From: Ferruginibacter sp.
GTDB taxonomy: Bacteria > Bacteroidota > Bacteroidia > Chitinophagales > Chitinophagaceae
Reading direction: 5' to 3'
Assembly (NCBI GenBank): GCA_025963635.1
Contig: JAOQAK010000081.1
Span: 1 to 64,000, forward strand
DNA length: 64,000 nt
The notes beneath the pieces were generated by a model that was not told the origin of the DNA, did no database searches, and saw only the letters and a list, made by a program, of their open reading frames with translations. The position numbers and the translations under genes were made by a program. This document shows, in pieces, positions 23,808 to 32,752 of this stretch (position 1 is its first letter; each line of letters begins with the position of its first letter).

Positions 23808-24827
23808 TTACTTTTTTGAACCATTCTGAGCCTTTTGAGCTGCTTCCATTGATTTTTTCTGTTCTTCTTCCATCTTCTTTCTTTGTGCTGCAGCCTCTGC
23901 CATTGCCTGCTGAGTACTCACCATATCCACCACCTCTACGTCGAAAACTAAATTAGCATCGGGTTTGATATCTCCACCTGCACCCTGTGCTCCGTATGCT
24001 AATGAGGAAGGAATGTATAGCCTGGCTTTGCTGCCCTTTTTTAAAAGCGATAGACCATCCATCCAACCCTTGATAGCACTTCCTGGTGTACCTGGCAGTG
24101 CCCCCATATTCACGGGATATACCTGCATGTGACCGAAGGCGCTGTCGGTATTGGAATCAAATGGCTTTCCACCTTCCAGGCTTCTGCCGGTATAAAATAC
24201 CTTTAAAACCTTAGAGGTATCTGCTGTTTCGCCAACACCCGGCGTTATTATTTCTACATAGGTGCCCTGCGGCGCCTTTACTGCCTGGATGTTATTTTTA
24301 GCCAGGTAATCTGCGATGATCTTATCATCCTTTTTCAACTGGGCGATCGCTTTCACAGAATCTTTGGCTTTTGCCAGTTCCATTTGAATTTTGTTGGCAC
24401 TATCTGCTGAAGCTTTCGTTTCAAAGACATTTACAATTTTGTAATGTGCAACAATAAAAGCACCTTTTTTCATGAATGGAGGCGTATTTCCACCTTTCAT
24501 AATACTATCGGTAGATTGTTTAACAACAATGCTGTCACCTTTTCTTGACTGCGCAAATATTTTGTAGTAAACCGGCGGTATGGCTGCTGAATCCATGCTA
24601 ACGATCTGGTTTGAAAATGTTTTTGAATCAAACAAAACAGTATCCTTTCCTGCACCGCTATACACCTGGTCAAATTGAATTTCGAAGAAATTGCCACCTT
24701 TGATAGTATTTCCCTTACCGTCAGAAATGATCTTGTATTGTAACCCACCTTCGGATTTTTTAAAAGGTGTTGTACAGCTTGCAAATAACAATGATGTTAC
24801 TGCTAATAAATAAAAAAAATGCTTCAT
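23808..24827 (-). CDS. FKBP-type peptidyl-prolyl isomerase lipoprotein
   Basis: A 339-residue secreted foldase. The signal MKHFFYLLAVTSLLFASC ends in a lipobox. The C-terminal FKBP domain (about 185-295) has VFYTGRSLEGGKPFDSN, GSAIKGWMDGLSLLKKG and IPSSLAYGAQGAG. The N-terminal half (25-130) is a degenerate FKBP-like domain (LQYKIISDG) that has lost the active-site residues, and a Lys/Ala/Gln-rich tail ends the protein. Role: folding of envelope proteins. It is 10 bases downstream of the NrnA-like gene, which suggests one transcript. Confidence 0.93.
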   Translation of the reverse strand: MKHFFYLLAVTSLLFASCTTPFKKSEGGLQYKIISDGKGNTIKGGNFFEIQFDQVYSGAGKDTVLFDSKTFSNQIVSMDSAAIPPVYYKIFAQSRKGDSIVVKQSTDSIMKGGNTPPFMKKGAFIVAHYKIVNVFETKASADSANKIQMELAKAKDSVKAIAQLKKDDKIIADYLAKNNIQAVKAPQGTYVEIITPGVGETADTSKVLKVFYTGRSLEGGKPFDSNTDSAFGHMQVYPVNMGALPGTPGSAIKGWMDGLSLLKKGSKARLYIPSSLAYGAQGAGGDIKPDANLVFDVEVVDMVSTQQAMAEAAAQRKKMEEEQKKSMEAAQKAQNGSKK

Positions 24828-24837
24828 TTGTATTTGT

Positions 24838-25857
24838 TTAAAATTGATAGTTGCTTAATTGATCTTTGTTTTCTTTCATAGCCTGGATGAACTTTGCTAC
24901 TACTTCATCTAGTGACTCTTTGCTTTGTCCGCCCGCTGCATTGAAATGTCCACCACCGTTGAAGTATTTCCTGGCAAAAGTATTTACATCAAACCCGCCC
25001 TTGCTTCTGAAAGAGCATTTTCGTTCTTCTCCACGGTCGATGATAATGGCGGCAAGTTTGATCCCTTTGATGCTCAACGGGTAATTTACCAATCCTTCCG
25101 TATCCCCGGTAATAATGTTAAACTTAATAAGGTCCTGCTGCGGTACAGCTATCAGGGCCGTATTATATTCATAAAATAGCTGCATCCTGTGTTGCAGTAC
25201 ATTGCCGATAAAACGAAAACGGTTTTCAAGGTAATTGTCGAACAGTTCTTCGTGTACCCTGCTATGTCGCAATCCTTTATCTTTCAGGTTGGCTACCATT
25301 CTATGTACTGCACCCGTGGTGATCGGAAAACGAAACGACCCGGTATCGGTCATAACGCCTGCATATAAACATTCGGCTACTGTCTCATTAATCTTGTCGT
25401 CATTGCCACTTTCTTCGATAAAATCGTACACCATTTCACTGGTAGAACTTTTAGTGGTATCGCTGATACCGTACGCAAATTTATCTACCTGTGGTTCCTG
25501 GTGATGATCGATCAGTATCCGCTGGGCGGTTGCGTTTCCTAATTTTTCTTCCATACGCCTGGTTCGGCTAAGGGTATTGAAGTCCAGACAAAAAATCCAA
25601 TCTGCGGCTTCAATGGCCGCATTGCCTTCTGCCGTTTGCCGCTCATAATCCAATACTTCCTTGGTTCCAGGCATCCAATCAAAAAAATCAGCCCAGTTTG
25701 TAGGTGAAACAACGGTAACCTGGTGACCAAGCTGTTTTAAAAAATGATACAGTCCAAGAGAAGATCCCATTGCATCTCCATCCGGTTTTTGGTGAGTGGT
25801 GATCACTACCTTTCGTGGTTCCTTTAGTAAAGGATATATTTCGTTGATATGCTGCAT
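24838..25857 (-). CDS. DHH-family phosphoesterase (NrnA-like)
   Basis: A 339-residue cytoplasmic Mn-dependent enzyme of the bifunctional oligoribonuclease / pAp-phosphatase type. The DHH domain has HQKPDGDAMGSSLG (Asp pair), DFNTLSR and IDHHQEP; the DHHA1 domain ends with FNGGGHFNAAGGQ. It degrades nanoRNA and recycles pAp. The frame extends upstream to 25980, but a -7 box at 25867-25874 leads to the ATG at 25857, which also fits the family. It precedes the FKBP gene. Confidence 0.93.
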   Translation of the reverse strand: MQHINEIYPLLKEPRKVVITTHQKPDGDAMGSSLGLYHFLKQLGHQVTVVSPTNWADFFDWMPGTKEVLDYERQTAEGNAAIEAADWIFCLDFNTLSRTRRMEEKLGNATAQRILIDHHQEPQVDKFAYGISDTTKSSTSEMVYDFIEESGNDDKINETVAECLYAGVMTDTGSFRFPITTGAVHRMVANLKDKGLRHSRVHEELFDNYLENRFRFIGNVLQHRMQLFYEYNTALIAVPQQDLIKFNIITGDTEGLVNYPLSIKGIKLAAIIIDRGEERKCSFRSKGGFDVNTFARKYFNGGGHFNAAGGQSKESLDEVVAKFIQAMKENKDQLSNYQF

Positions 25858-25866
25858 AAAGCGGCG

Positions 25867-25874
25867 CAAAAGTA
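25867..25874 (-). promoter_or_regulatory. -7 promoter box of the NrnA-like gene
   Basis: TACTTTTG on the minus strand, exact TAnnTTTG, ends 9 bases before the chosen ATG; the leader would be only about 6 nt. Confidence 0.55.
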
Positions 25875-26114
25875 GGGTAAAAAACCCAGTTTGAGTTTTG
25901 TAGTTTAACCATAGGCGCTTTTTCAGCTGCGTGTTACTGTTAAATTTTGTCGAAAAATCAAAGTTTAAACAATCAAACACTCACTGCGTGATTGGACTTT
26001 GTTGAGATTGTGGATGTGCCACCCGCATTTAACCAGTAGGCCCGCCATCTCAAAATGGTCGGGTGCTTAACTATTCCAGACGTCAAAAAATGGAGGGTGG
26101 ATATTGAATCTTAC

Positions 26115-26122
26115 TATCTTTG
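26115..26122 (+). promoter_or_regulatory. -7 promoter box of ndk
   Basis: TATCTTTG, 18 bases before the ATG at 26141. A TTG-initiated longer frame (26120) overlaps this box and is therefore not used. Confidence 0.65.
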
Positions 26123-26140
26123 CGCCACAAATTTAAAAAC

Positions 26141-26557
26141 ATGAATAACAGAACTTTCACAATGATCAAACCCGATGCAACCGGAAAAGGGCATACCGGG
26201 GCAATCCTGGCCCAAATCAATGCTGCGGGCTTTAGAATAGTTAGTCTTAAAATGCTGCATTTATCTGCTGAAAAAGCGGGCGAATTTTATGCAGTACACC
26301 GCGAAAGGCCGTTTTACGGGGAATTGGTTGAATTTATGAGTCGTGGCCCCATTACAGCGGCAATTCTTGAAAAAGAAAATGCAGTAGAAGATTTCAGAAT
26401 ATTGATTGGAGCTACTAACCCGGCGCAGGCTGCGGAAGGTACCATCCGTAAATTATATGCGACCTCAATCGGTGAAAATGCTGTTCATGGAAGCGACAGT
26501 GATGCAAATGCCGAAATCGAGGGTGATTTCTTTTTTAGTAAACTCGAACAATTTTAA
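26141..26557 (+). CDS. ndk: nucleoside-diphosphate kinase
   Basis: A 138-residue cytoplasmic enzyme that moves the gamma-phosphate of ATP to nucleoside diphosphates. TFTMIKPDATGKGH, the ERPFYGELVEFM segment and the active-site His in NAVHGSDSDANAEIEG are intact, and length is standard. It is a single gene with its own promoter and terminator. Confidence 0.97.
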   Translation: MNNRTFTMIKPDATGKGHTGAILAQINAAGFRIVSLKMLHLSAEKAGEFYAVHRERPFYGELVEFMSRGPITAAILEKENAVEDFRILIGATNPAQAAEGTIRKLYATSIGENAVHGSDSDANAEIEGDFFFSKLEQF

Positions 26558-26577
26558 TGTTACCATGATATTACCTT

Positions 26578-26612
26578 AAAAAGCCATTGAAACTTCAATG
26601 GCTTTTTAGTTG
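26578..26612 (+). terminator. terminator of ndk
   Basis: A 14-bp stem (AAAAAGCCATTGAA with TTCAATGGCTTTTT) 21 bases after the ndk stop. The rest of the gap up to 26864 is AT-rich, with no gene or repeat seen. Confidence 0.9.
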
Positions 26613-26864
26613 GTGCGAAAGGCGCCGCCCGGCATATCTAAATAAATAAAAAAAATTTAAAGCAATATTTTTTTATTGTAAAGTAATCAATACATTTAAC
26701 GTACGTTAATACCCGCACTAACCCAATCCTTTCCAAGACTCATTAGCTTTGTATCATCCTGTTACAAAAGTTAATTGTCAATATTCCTTGATGTATTGAT
26801 GTCATCTAATCCAATATTCATAAGGTATAATTAGCAAAGCACTGAAGAATTTAAACAATCAATT

Positions 26865-28037
26865 ATGCAGGTGGCACACCTCCCCACAGATGAAGCATCC
26901 AGGTTAATAAATCTTTCAATGTATGACATCCTGGATTCTGCTGAAGAAAAAGACTTTGATGATCTCGCCGAATTAACCGCCCAGGTTTGTAATTGCCACT
27001 ATGCACTCATCACATTTATCGATAAAGAACGACAATGGTTTAAAGCAAGAAAAAATATAGAAATTAAACAAACTCCACGGGAAACTTCTTTTTGCTCGTA
27101 CACCATCCAACAAAATGATGTAATGGTTATCAGTAATACAAAGAAAGATACCCGCTTCTACGATAATTATTTTGTCACCCAGGGATATAAAATTTCCTTT
27201 TATGCCGGTGCGCCCATTATCACTGCTGCTGGCTACAAGATCGGTACGGTGTGTGCACTAGATAAAAAGCCAAAATCAGTTTTTACGCCCGAGCAAAAAA
27301 ATGCGCTCAAAATCATTGCTCACCAGGTGATGGCATTGTTGGAGTTGAGAGTAAAAAACAGGCTGATTGCTGAGCAAAGTGATGTTATGGTGGCAGAAGA
27401 AAAAAAGATTGTGCAGTTAACCATCACCCGGCAGGATGAGGAAAAAAGTTATATCGCTAACGAATTGCATGAAAACTTTGCCCAAACCCTTGCAGCCACT
27501 AAGCTTTATCTTGACTTTGCGGAAAAATCAAAAGAATCGAGTGCTGATTTTATAAAAAAAAGTAAAACGAATATCCTGCAGATCATCAAGGAAATAAAGG
27601 CTCTTTCGAAATCTATGCTTCCCAGTACCTTTCAAAATGCCAACTACTCAGGGTTTATCCAGGAAATGCTGAATGAATATGGTCACCAGCACAATATTAA
27701 AATTACCTTCCGTCATGAAGGAAAACTAGATTGCTACGATGCAAATATCGGGCTCACGTTATTCAGGATCATCCAGTACCAGCTAAAAAACGCACACAAT
27801 TGTGGTGCGAAAAAAATTACGATTAAAATAAAAACGGACAATGTTATCAGGCTGTCAATAACAGATGATGGGAAAAAAGCAGATGCCTTTGAACCAGAAA
27901 GAATGATGCTTTTACATCATATCGAAACAAGAATCAGCATCGTAAAGGGAAAGGTGGATGTGGGCCTGGATAAACACGAACATAACCTGTTGGAAATAGA
28001 AATCCCTTTAACTAGCCCAGGCAATAATGCCCTATGA
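26865..28037 (+). CDS. GAF-domain sensor histidine kinase-like protein
   Basis: A 390-residue cytoplasmic protein. A GAF domain spans about residues 28-165 (FDDLAELTAQVCNCHYALITFIDKERQWFKA, ETSFCSYTI, GAPIITAAGYKIGTVCALD), with the Cys/Ser pattern of a phytochrome-like or redox-sensing group. A HisKA_3-like dimerisation helix with His203 in ANELHENFAQTLA follows, then a HATPase-like domain with an N-box (QLKNAHNCGAKKITI). The G1 box is DDGKKAD, not DxGxG, and no G2 box is visible, so ATP binding is doubtful. No response regulator is adjacent. It could be a pseudokinase or a member of the NarL-partner group. Confidence 0.82.
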   Translation: MQVAHLPTDEASRLINLSMYDILDSAEEKDFDDLAELTAQVCNCHYALITFIDKERQWFKARKNIEIKQTPRETSFCSYTIQQNDVMVISNTKKDTRFYDNYFVTQGYKISFYAGAPIITAAGYKIGTVCALDKKPKSVFTPEQKNALKIIAHQVMALLELRVKNRLIAEQSDVMVAEEKKIVQLTITRQDEEKSYIANELHENFAQTLAATKLYLDFAEKSKESSADFIKKSKTNILQIIKEIKALSKSMLPSTFQNANYSGFIQEMLNEYGHQHNIKITFRHEGKLDCYDANIGLTLFRIIQYQLKNAHNCGAKKITIKIKTDNVIRLSITDDGKKADAFEPERMMLLHHIETRISIVKGKVDVGLDKHEHNLLEIEIPLTSPGNNAL

Positions 28038-28056
28038 AAGCCGAACATCCTGACAA

Positions 28057-29355
28057 TCAATGTGCGAAATCCATCTCAAAATCTCCTTTGATCCGTTCGA
28101 TCGAAGGATTAAAATATCCAAATTTTACTTGTGGAAATTCTTCATGAATCAACTCCATAAACTGTTTTACACCCATACATTCACCCGTTTCTGTAACACC
28201 AATTTTACCTAGGTACCAGTCAGGATCGATATTAAAGTTGCGCCATTGGATCATACACAGACCGGTTTCCCTGATCAGTTTCCGCAGTGCTTCGTATTCT
28301 TCAATACTATCCGTCATGCCCGGAAAAACAAAATAATTGATACTTGTCCAGCCTCCGTACTCTTTAACAATTTTCAGGCTTTCCAATAGATCTGCAAATA
28401 CATAATTATTCGGCCGGTAGTAAGGAGTGTAAATGCTTTCTCTTGCCGAGTTAATACTTAACCGCATACTATTTAACCCAGCCTCACAAAGGGCTCTTAC
28501 TGCAGCCGGCTTACTTCCGTTTGTGTTAATATTTATACTTCCTTTCCGGGTATGTTTTCTTATTTCGATAATACTGTCGCGAATAGTTTCCCACATCAAT
28601 AAAGGTTCTCCTTCGCATCCTTGTCCAAAACTTATAATCGGGAAGGGCGCAGTTTCCAGGTGGGGCACGGTAAACTCCACAATTTCTTCCGGTGTTGGCC
28701 TGAAAGTGAGCCTGTCCTGCGTGCTTACAATGGTTTCCTCCACTGGTTGAAAACTGATGCAACCGATACAGTTGGCATTGCATGCAGGTGAAGAAGGCAC
28801 CGGGCACTCCCATCTCCCCAGCGCAAAATTGCGTGCGGCTGGGCAGTTATAGGTCATGCAGCAATTTTCCATTAAATGTTTTACCAGCCGGTTGGAGGGG
28901 TAAGATTGGAGCAAGTGTTTGGTGCCGGTTACAATTTGGTCTTCATCATAACCAATGGTTTCCTGGCGTATGTCTTGTTCAATGCGCACTGCCGGAACAT
29001 AAAACTTATTATCCAGCCAGCCGGCTGCCGTATAACAAAATAAGGGTAAGGTTGGAGCATCAGCCGCTGTTTCATAAGCCGACATGTACAATCCTGTGTG
29101 CGCCGGCGGAATGAAGGCTGCAACTGCCCAACCTTTTTCACAGAGCCGCATCTCCCCTGTTTTTACATCGATCCCGATACCCTTGCGGCCCGGTAATTCA
29201 TACATGTTTCCGCCAAAGGGTAATTCAATCCATTCGTCCAAAGGTACAGGCAATGCATCCCATCCACTTCGCCCTGTTGCATATAAAGTTGTGTCTTCAA
29301 ATATATTTCCCTCACCATCCGAATATAGAATGTAGGGACTTTGTTGTAATTGCAT
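28057..29355 (-). CDS. radical SAM protein, orphan
   Basis: A 432-residue protein with a radical SAM core starting near residue 195: the cluster motif CNANCIGC has the C-x3-C-x2-C spacing, followed by ISFGQGCEGEPLL and INTNGSKPAAV. The ~180-residue N-terminal part has no recognised domain but includes NCCMTYNCPAARNF, which could hold an extra metal centre. It is common in Bacteroidota but of unknown reaction. No precursor peptide or partner gene is next to it; it is convergent with the GAF kinase and followed by two membrane proteins on the same strand. Confidence 0.83.
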   Translation of the reverse strand: MQLQQSPYILYSDGEGNIFEDTTLYATGRSGWDALPVPLDEWIELPFGGNMYELPGRKGIGIDVKTGEMRLCEKGWAVAAFIPPAHTGLYMSAYETAADAPTLPLFCYTAAGWLDNKFYVPAVRIEQDIRQETIGYDEDQIVTGTKHLLQSYPSNRLVKHLMENCCMTYNCPAARNFALGRWECPVPSSPACNANCIGCISFQPVEETIVSTQDRLTFRPTPEEIVEFTVPHLETAPFPIISFGQGCEGEPLLMWETIRDSIIEIRKHTRKGSININTNGSKPAAVRALCEAGLNSMRLSINSARESIYTPYYRPNNYVFADLLESLKIVKEYGGWTSINYFVFPGMTDSIEEYEALRKLIRETGLCMIQWRNFNIDPDWYLGKIGVTETGECMGVKQFMELIHEEFPQVKFGYFNPSIERIKGDFEMDFAH

Positions 29356-29385
29356 AAGAATTATTGTCGCGTTTTTTGGTTGCCG

Positions 29386-30039
29386 TCAAACACTGTCAGC
29401 AACCAGGTGTTGGCGGCAAAATTCGTCAATTTGTTGCAGTTCCTCAATTTTTAAATTTTTACGCAATTGAAATTGTATTTTTTTGTTGCGGATGGTTTCT
29501 ATGATGATCGCATGGTATTTCGGGCGAATCTGTTTTATTTCCTGCCATCCAATCTCTTCATCCATCAGAAAATTGGGAATGGTAATGCCTGTTTGCCGGA
29601 TATTGATCGACTCTGAATGCATGATCCTCCATTCGCGGTAAAGCAGGAAGAAAAAACCCGCTGAAATCAGTAAATGCATGTACCCGGGTGTCAACTGCCC
29701 GAAACTGATCAATGAAACACCTATCCCCAGCAAGGTAAGCGACTCCGTGATCCGGAAAAAGGCATTGAGAAAAGGTGAACCTGCTAACAAGTTTCTTCCC
29801 AAAAGCAGCACCAGGTAAATTTCCGCAGCGATAGCGAACTGCAAATAGCATGTTATTTTAGCCGATTCATTTTCATTTAAAATGTACAGCCCATTGACCA
29901 GGATGATTGAAGCGCCCATAAAATGAAGGATTCCTGCTGATCTCTTTAATAGTTCAAATTGGGGATGAACGATGGGTAAGAAATATTGGGTTGGCATGGC
30001 AGTGGTTTTCGCTGAGATGCGGGTTGTGTAAAATTCCAT
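29386..30039 (-). CDS. hypothetical membrane protein with C-terminal PH-like domain
   Basis: About 217 residues with four likely helices in the first 130 positions, followed by a soluble part (ITIPNFLMDEEIGWQEIKQI ... DEFCRQHL) that resembles a small PH-like fold. The 30146-30685 protein has the same layout and related end sequence (GISII...WHEFSNI...FCKTH), so the two look like diverged copies. Function is unknown. Start choice is uncertain: ATG 30039, GTG 30045 or the inner ATG at 29997. Confidence 0.62.
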   Translation of the reverse strand: MEFYTTRISAKTTAMPTQYFLPIVHPQFELLKRSAGILHFMGASIILVNGLYILNENESAKITCYLQFAIAAEIYLVLLLGRNLLAGSPFLNAFFRITESLTLLGIGVSLISFGQLTPGYMHLLISAGFFFLLYREWRIMHSESINIRQTGITIPNFLMDEEIGWQEIKQIRPKYHAIIIETIRNKKIQFQLRKNLKIEELQQIDEFCRQHLVADSV

Positions 30040-30145
30040 AAACACATCAGGAAAATCTAAATAGTAGAGATTATTGTACGCGGCGAAAATAAGATTTGCC
30101 AGACAGAGGACTTATCGTAGAGCACCAACCCGCTACATTATTGAC

Positions 30146-30685
30146 TTATATTGCACTCGTAGCATAAATATGAGTCTTGCAAAAATCGTTAAATACCTGC
30201 TCATTGGTATTTGGTGTATTCTCTTCAATGTCCAGCTGAAGCAATTTATTATTTTTAAAATCGAGCGTGAGTATTCCGTCTTTCAAGATAATGTTGGAAA
30301 ATTCATGCCATGGATATACCGGACCGCCAAAAAGTTTTATAATGCTGATGCCCTCTTCAGTAAACTCAACGCCTGGCTTCCTGTTTAAAAATTTAACCAA
30401 ATATCCATTGAATAGTAAGATAAAAGCAAAACTGAAAGAATGAGTTGCTGCAAAAAGAATGAGGGCTGAAAAGAATAATACAACCAGTTTGTTTATCCGA
30501 AATTTAACCGTTAAAATTTTTATAGATCCAGCGATGATGAACAATGCAAGGGAAGCTGCCAGGCTTGCGTAAAAACTTTCATTGCTGCGGTAAATCAATG
30601 CTACCAGAGCTGCCAGCGCCAGCATCGCCCGGGTTATGATGATGTCGATACCGGGACCATTCTCTTTTACGCTGAATGTGTACAT
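30146..30685 (-). CDS. hypothetical membrane protein with C-terminal PH-like domain
   Basis: A 179-residue protein with three to four helices (residues ~17-36, 39-57, 65-95) and a C-terminal region like that of the gene after it: FTEEGISIIKLFGG, YPWHEFSNIILKDGILTLDF and FCKTHIYA. No family is recognised. It is 106 bases upstream of its likely paralogue on the same strand and 67 bases downstream of the agmatinase-like gene. Confidence 0.62.
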   Translation of the reverse strand: MYTFSVKENGPGIDIIITRAMLALAALVALIYRSNESFYASLAASLALFIIAGSIKILTVKFRINKLVVLFFSALILFAATHSFSFAFILLFNGYLVKFLNRKPGVEFTEEGISIIKLFGGPVYPWHEFSNIILKDGILTLDFKNNKLLQLDIEENTPNTNEQVFNDFCKTHIYATSAI

Positions 30686-30752
30686 AGTAAATGCCGAATG
30701 CTTCCGGGATGATTGTATTAGGTAGTATCTACAAATAAAAACGGCGCCTAAA

Positions 30753-31847
30753 TCAGCTGGTTGCGGCTGGGCTTAATGTATCGACAGATACAGTCTCTGT
30801 TGAAGCCGGATTGGTAACTACAAGCATATTGGCCATTTTAAAAAGGCACCTGGCACCAACATTTTCATCCCATTCATCATGACTAACTCCTACTTCATTG
30901 AGATCGAAGCCAATTAATTTGCGGCCACTTGCGACCAGTTTTTTAAATAGATAGAAAATTTCTTCGGTTTCAAAGCCACCCTGAACAGGCGTACCGGTGT
31001 GCGGACATAATTTAGGATCCAGCCCATCAATATCAAAACTGATGTATACTTTTTCCGGCAGGTGAGCAATCATTTCATTCACCAGCGTTTGCCATGTTTC
31101 GCCTTCGTACATGCGTCCCTTAATATCTTTATCGAAATAGGCTACCACCCTGCCGTCACTTTTTTCGATGTAATCCCATTCCTCTTCGCAAAAATCCCTG
31201 GGACCAACCTGTACCAGCTTTTTTAACTGAGGAATCTCTTCCAGGGCATTGTACATTATCGATGCATGTGAATAGTTAAAGTTTTCGTATGCTTTTCTCA
31301 GGTCGCAATGCGCATCAACCTGTAGTATGCCAAATTCGCCGTGTTTTTCTGCGATTGCTTTAAAAAAGCCCAATGGGGTGCTATGATCGCCACCTAGTAA
31401 TCCAACCAGTTTCCCAGCCTCCAACAATTCCCTGGTTTGCTGAAAAACCCAATTATTCATGTAAATACTACCTGCATTCACTTCCTTTAATGTTTTGCAC
31501 ATAAACTTATTGTCCAAAACATCCTCACCTTCGGAAATGTAATTGATGTACAGTTCAGCTTCTTTTCGCAGGTAATCGCTCTTCATCAAAATTTTCCTGT
31601 CTACCGGGCGCATAAAATATCCTTCTTTCCATGCATCTTTTATTTCAGGATCAAAAAGATCTACCTGCAGGCTTGCTTTGAAAATATGATCCGGGGCTCT
31701 CGCTGTGCCTGCATTGTAGCTTACAGTAACTTCCCAGGGCACGGGTAAAATTATTAACCGGGCATCTTCTTCAAGGAAGGGTAAACCGAAGATATTATTA
31801 TTAGGATTGCCAACTGTGTTAGGATCAAATTGCGAGAGATCGGTCAT
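30753..31847 (-). CDS. ureohydrolase (agmatinase/formimidoylglutamase family)
   Basis: A 364-residue Mn-dependent hydrolase of the arginase-agmatinase superfamily, which splits urea or a related group from guanidino substrates. The metal ligands are seen in GGDHS (His), VDAHCDLR (Asp-His-Asp) and SFDIDGLDP (two Asp). DLNEVGVSHDEWDENVG is the final family motif. The ~90-residue N-terminal region is longer than in agmatinase proper. Substrate cannot be fixed: no hut or polyamine genes are near. A -7 box lies upstream. Confidence 0.88.
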   Translation of the reverse strand: MTDLSQFDPNTVGNPNNNIFGLPFLEEDARLIILPVPWEVTVSYNAGTARAPDHIFKASLQVDLFDPEIKDAWKEGYFMRPVDRKILMKSDYLRKEAELYINYISEGEDVLDNKFMCKTLKEVNAGSIYMNNWVFQQTRELLEAGKLVGLLGGDHSTPLGFFKAIAEKHGEFGILQVDAHCDLRKAYENFNYSHASIMYNALEEIPQLKKLVQVGPRDFCEEEWDYIEKSDGRVVAYFDKDIKGRMYEGETWQTLVNEMIAHLPEKVYISFDIDGLDPKLCPHTGTPVQGGFETEEIFYLFKKLVASGRKLIGFDLNEVGVSHDEWDENVGARCLFKMANMLVVTNPASTETVSVDTLSPAATS

Positions 31848-31895
31848 TTCTATTTGTTATAAAAAATAATGCCAAAAAATATGGCGAAAACGGTG

Positions 31896-31903
31896 CAAAG
31901 ATA
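31896..31903 (-). promoter_or_regulatory. -7 promoter box of the ureohydrolase gene
   Basis: TATCTTTG on the minus strand, 48 bases before the ATG at 31847. The rest of the 31848-32150 gap holds only the ccmE promoter; no other element was recognised. Confidence 0.6.
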
Positions 31904-32121
31904 CAGCACAGATCAATAACGGAAATAGGTTAACATTAGAATATTTAAAATGAAAAGTTACAATTTCATTTTTGAGCTTTCTATGCCCATAAAATATTTG
32001 TTACTGTCTACGTGCGCCTGTTAGGTTTACTTTAGGTGGTTGCCCAAATGTTAAAGCCGTTATAAAATCAAGCCTTGCTCACATTACCTGCTAAACGGCA
32101 AATTAAAAGCCGGTTTTGCTT

Positions 32122-32129
32122 TATCTTTG
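32122..32129 (+). promoter_or_regulatory. -7 promoter box of ccmE
   Basis: TATCTTTG, 21 bases before the ATG at 32151. The longer TTG-started frame (32127) overlaps this box. Confidence 0.65.
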
Positions 32130-32150
32130 ACGCATAAACACATTAAACCG

Positions 32151-32561
32151 ATGAAGAAAACTCATATAATCATCCTGGTAGCCATTGCTGTGGCTATTGG
32201 CGCATTGATAATGATGTCAGTTGATTTTTCCACATATGATACGATTGCATCTGCTAAGCAAAAACAGGGGAAATTTGTTCACCTGATCGCAAAACTCGAT
32301 AAAACGGTTCCTCTCGACTATGATCCGGCTAAAAATCCCAATTACCTTTCATTTACGGCTGTTGACAGTTTGGGGGCAAGAGCAAAAGTAGTTTACCTGA
32401 ATACCAAACCTGCCGAACTGGAGCACAGCGAAAGGATTGTATTGAAGGGTAAAATGCAGGGAGATGTTTTTGAATGCAGTGATATCCTCTTAAAATGCCC
32501 CAGTAAATATAAGGATGACAAAACGCAACTGGAAAAAACAGTCGTTGAAAACAAATATTAA
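32151..32561 (+). CDS. ccmE: cytochrome c maturation protein CcmE (CxxxY type)
   Basis: A 136-residue haem chaperone: one N-terminal membrane anchor (IIILVAIAVAIGALIMM) and a periplasmic OB-fold domain. It carries haem to the CcmF lyase. The haem-attaching His of proteobacterial CcmE (HxxxY) is replaced by Cys: DILLKCPSKYKDD, giving CxxxY. This variant is known from sulfate reducers and archaea and seems normal in Bacteroidota. ccmF follows after 191 bases on the same strand. ATG 32151 is chosen because of the promoter box just before it. Confidence 0.9.
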   Translation: MKKTHIIILVAIAVAIGALIMMSVDFSTYDTIASAKQKQGKFVHLIAKLDKTVPLDYDPAKNPNYLSFTAVDSLGARAKVVYLNTKPAELEHSERIVLKGKMQGDVFECSDILLKCPSKYKDDKTQLEKTVVENKY

Positions 32562-32752
32562 CACTCAATAGTAAAGATAAGCCTGCATACATATCGATGT
32601 TGAAACATGCGTTTTTCAGCAGCGACCTCAAAGGGAAATCTTTTTAATATTCCAGATAAAATCACCCACAAGTAAATAAGTAGATCCTGATTATCATTCA
32701 CCGATCTAAATAAAAACAGGTTTACGCCAGCACTAAAAAACAAGGAGAAATT

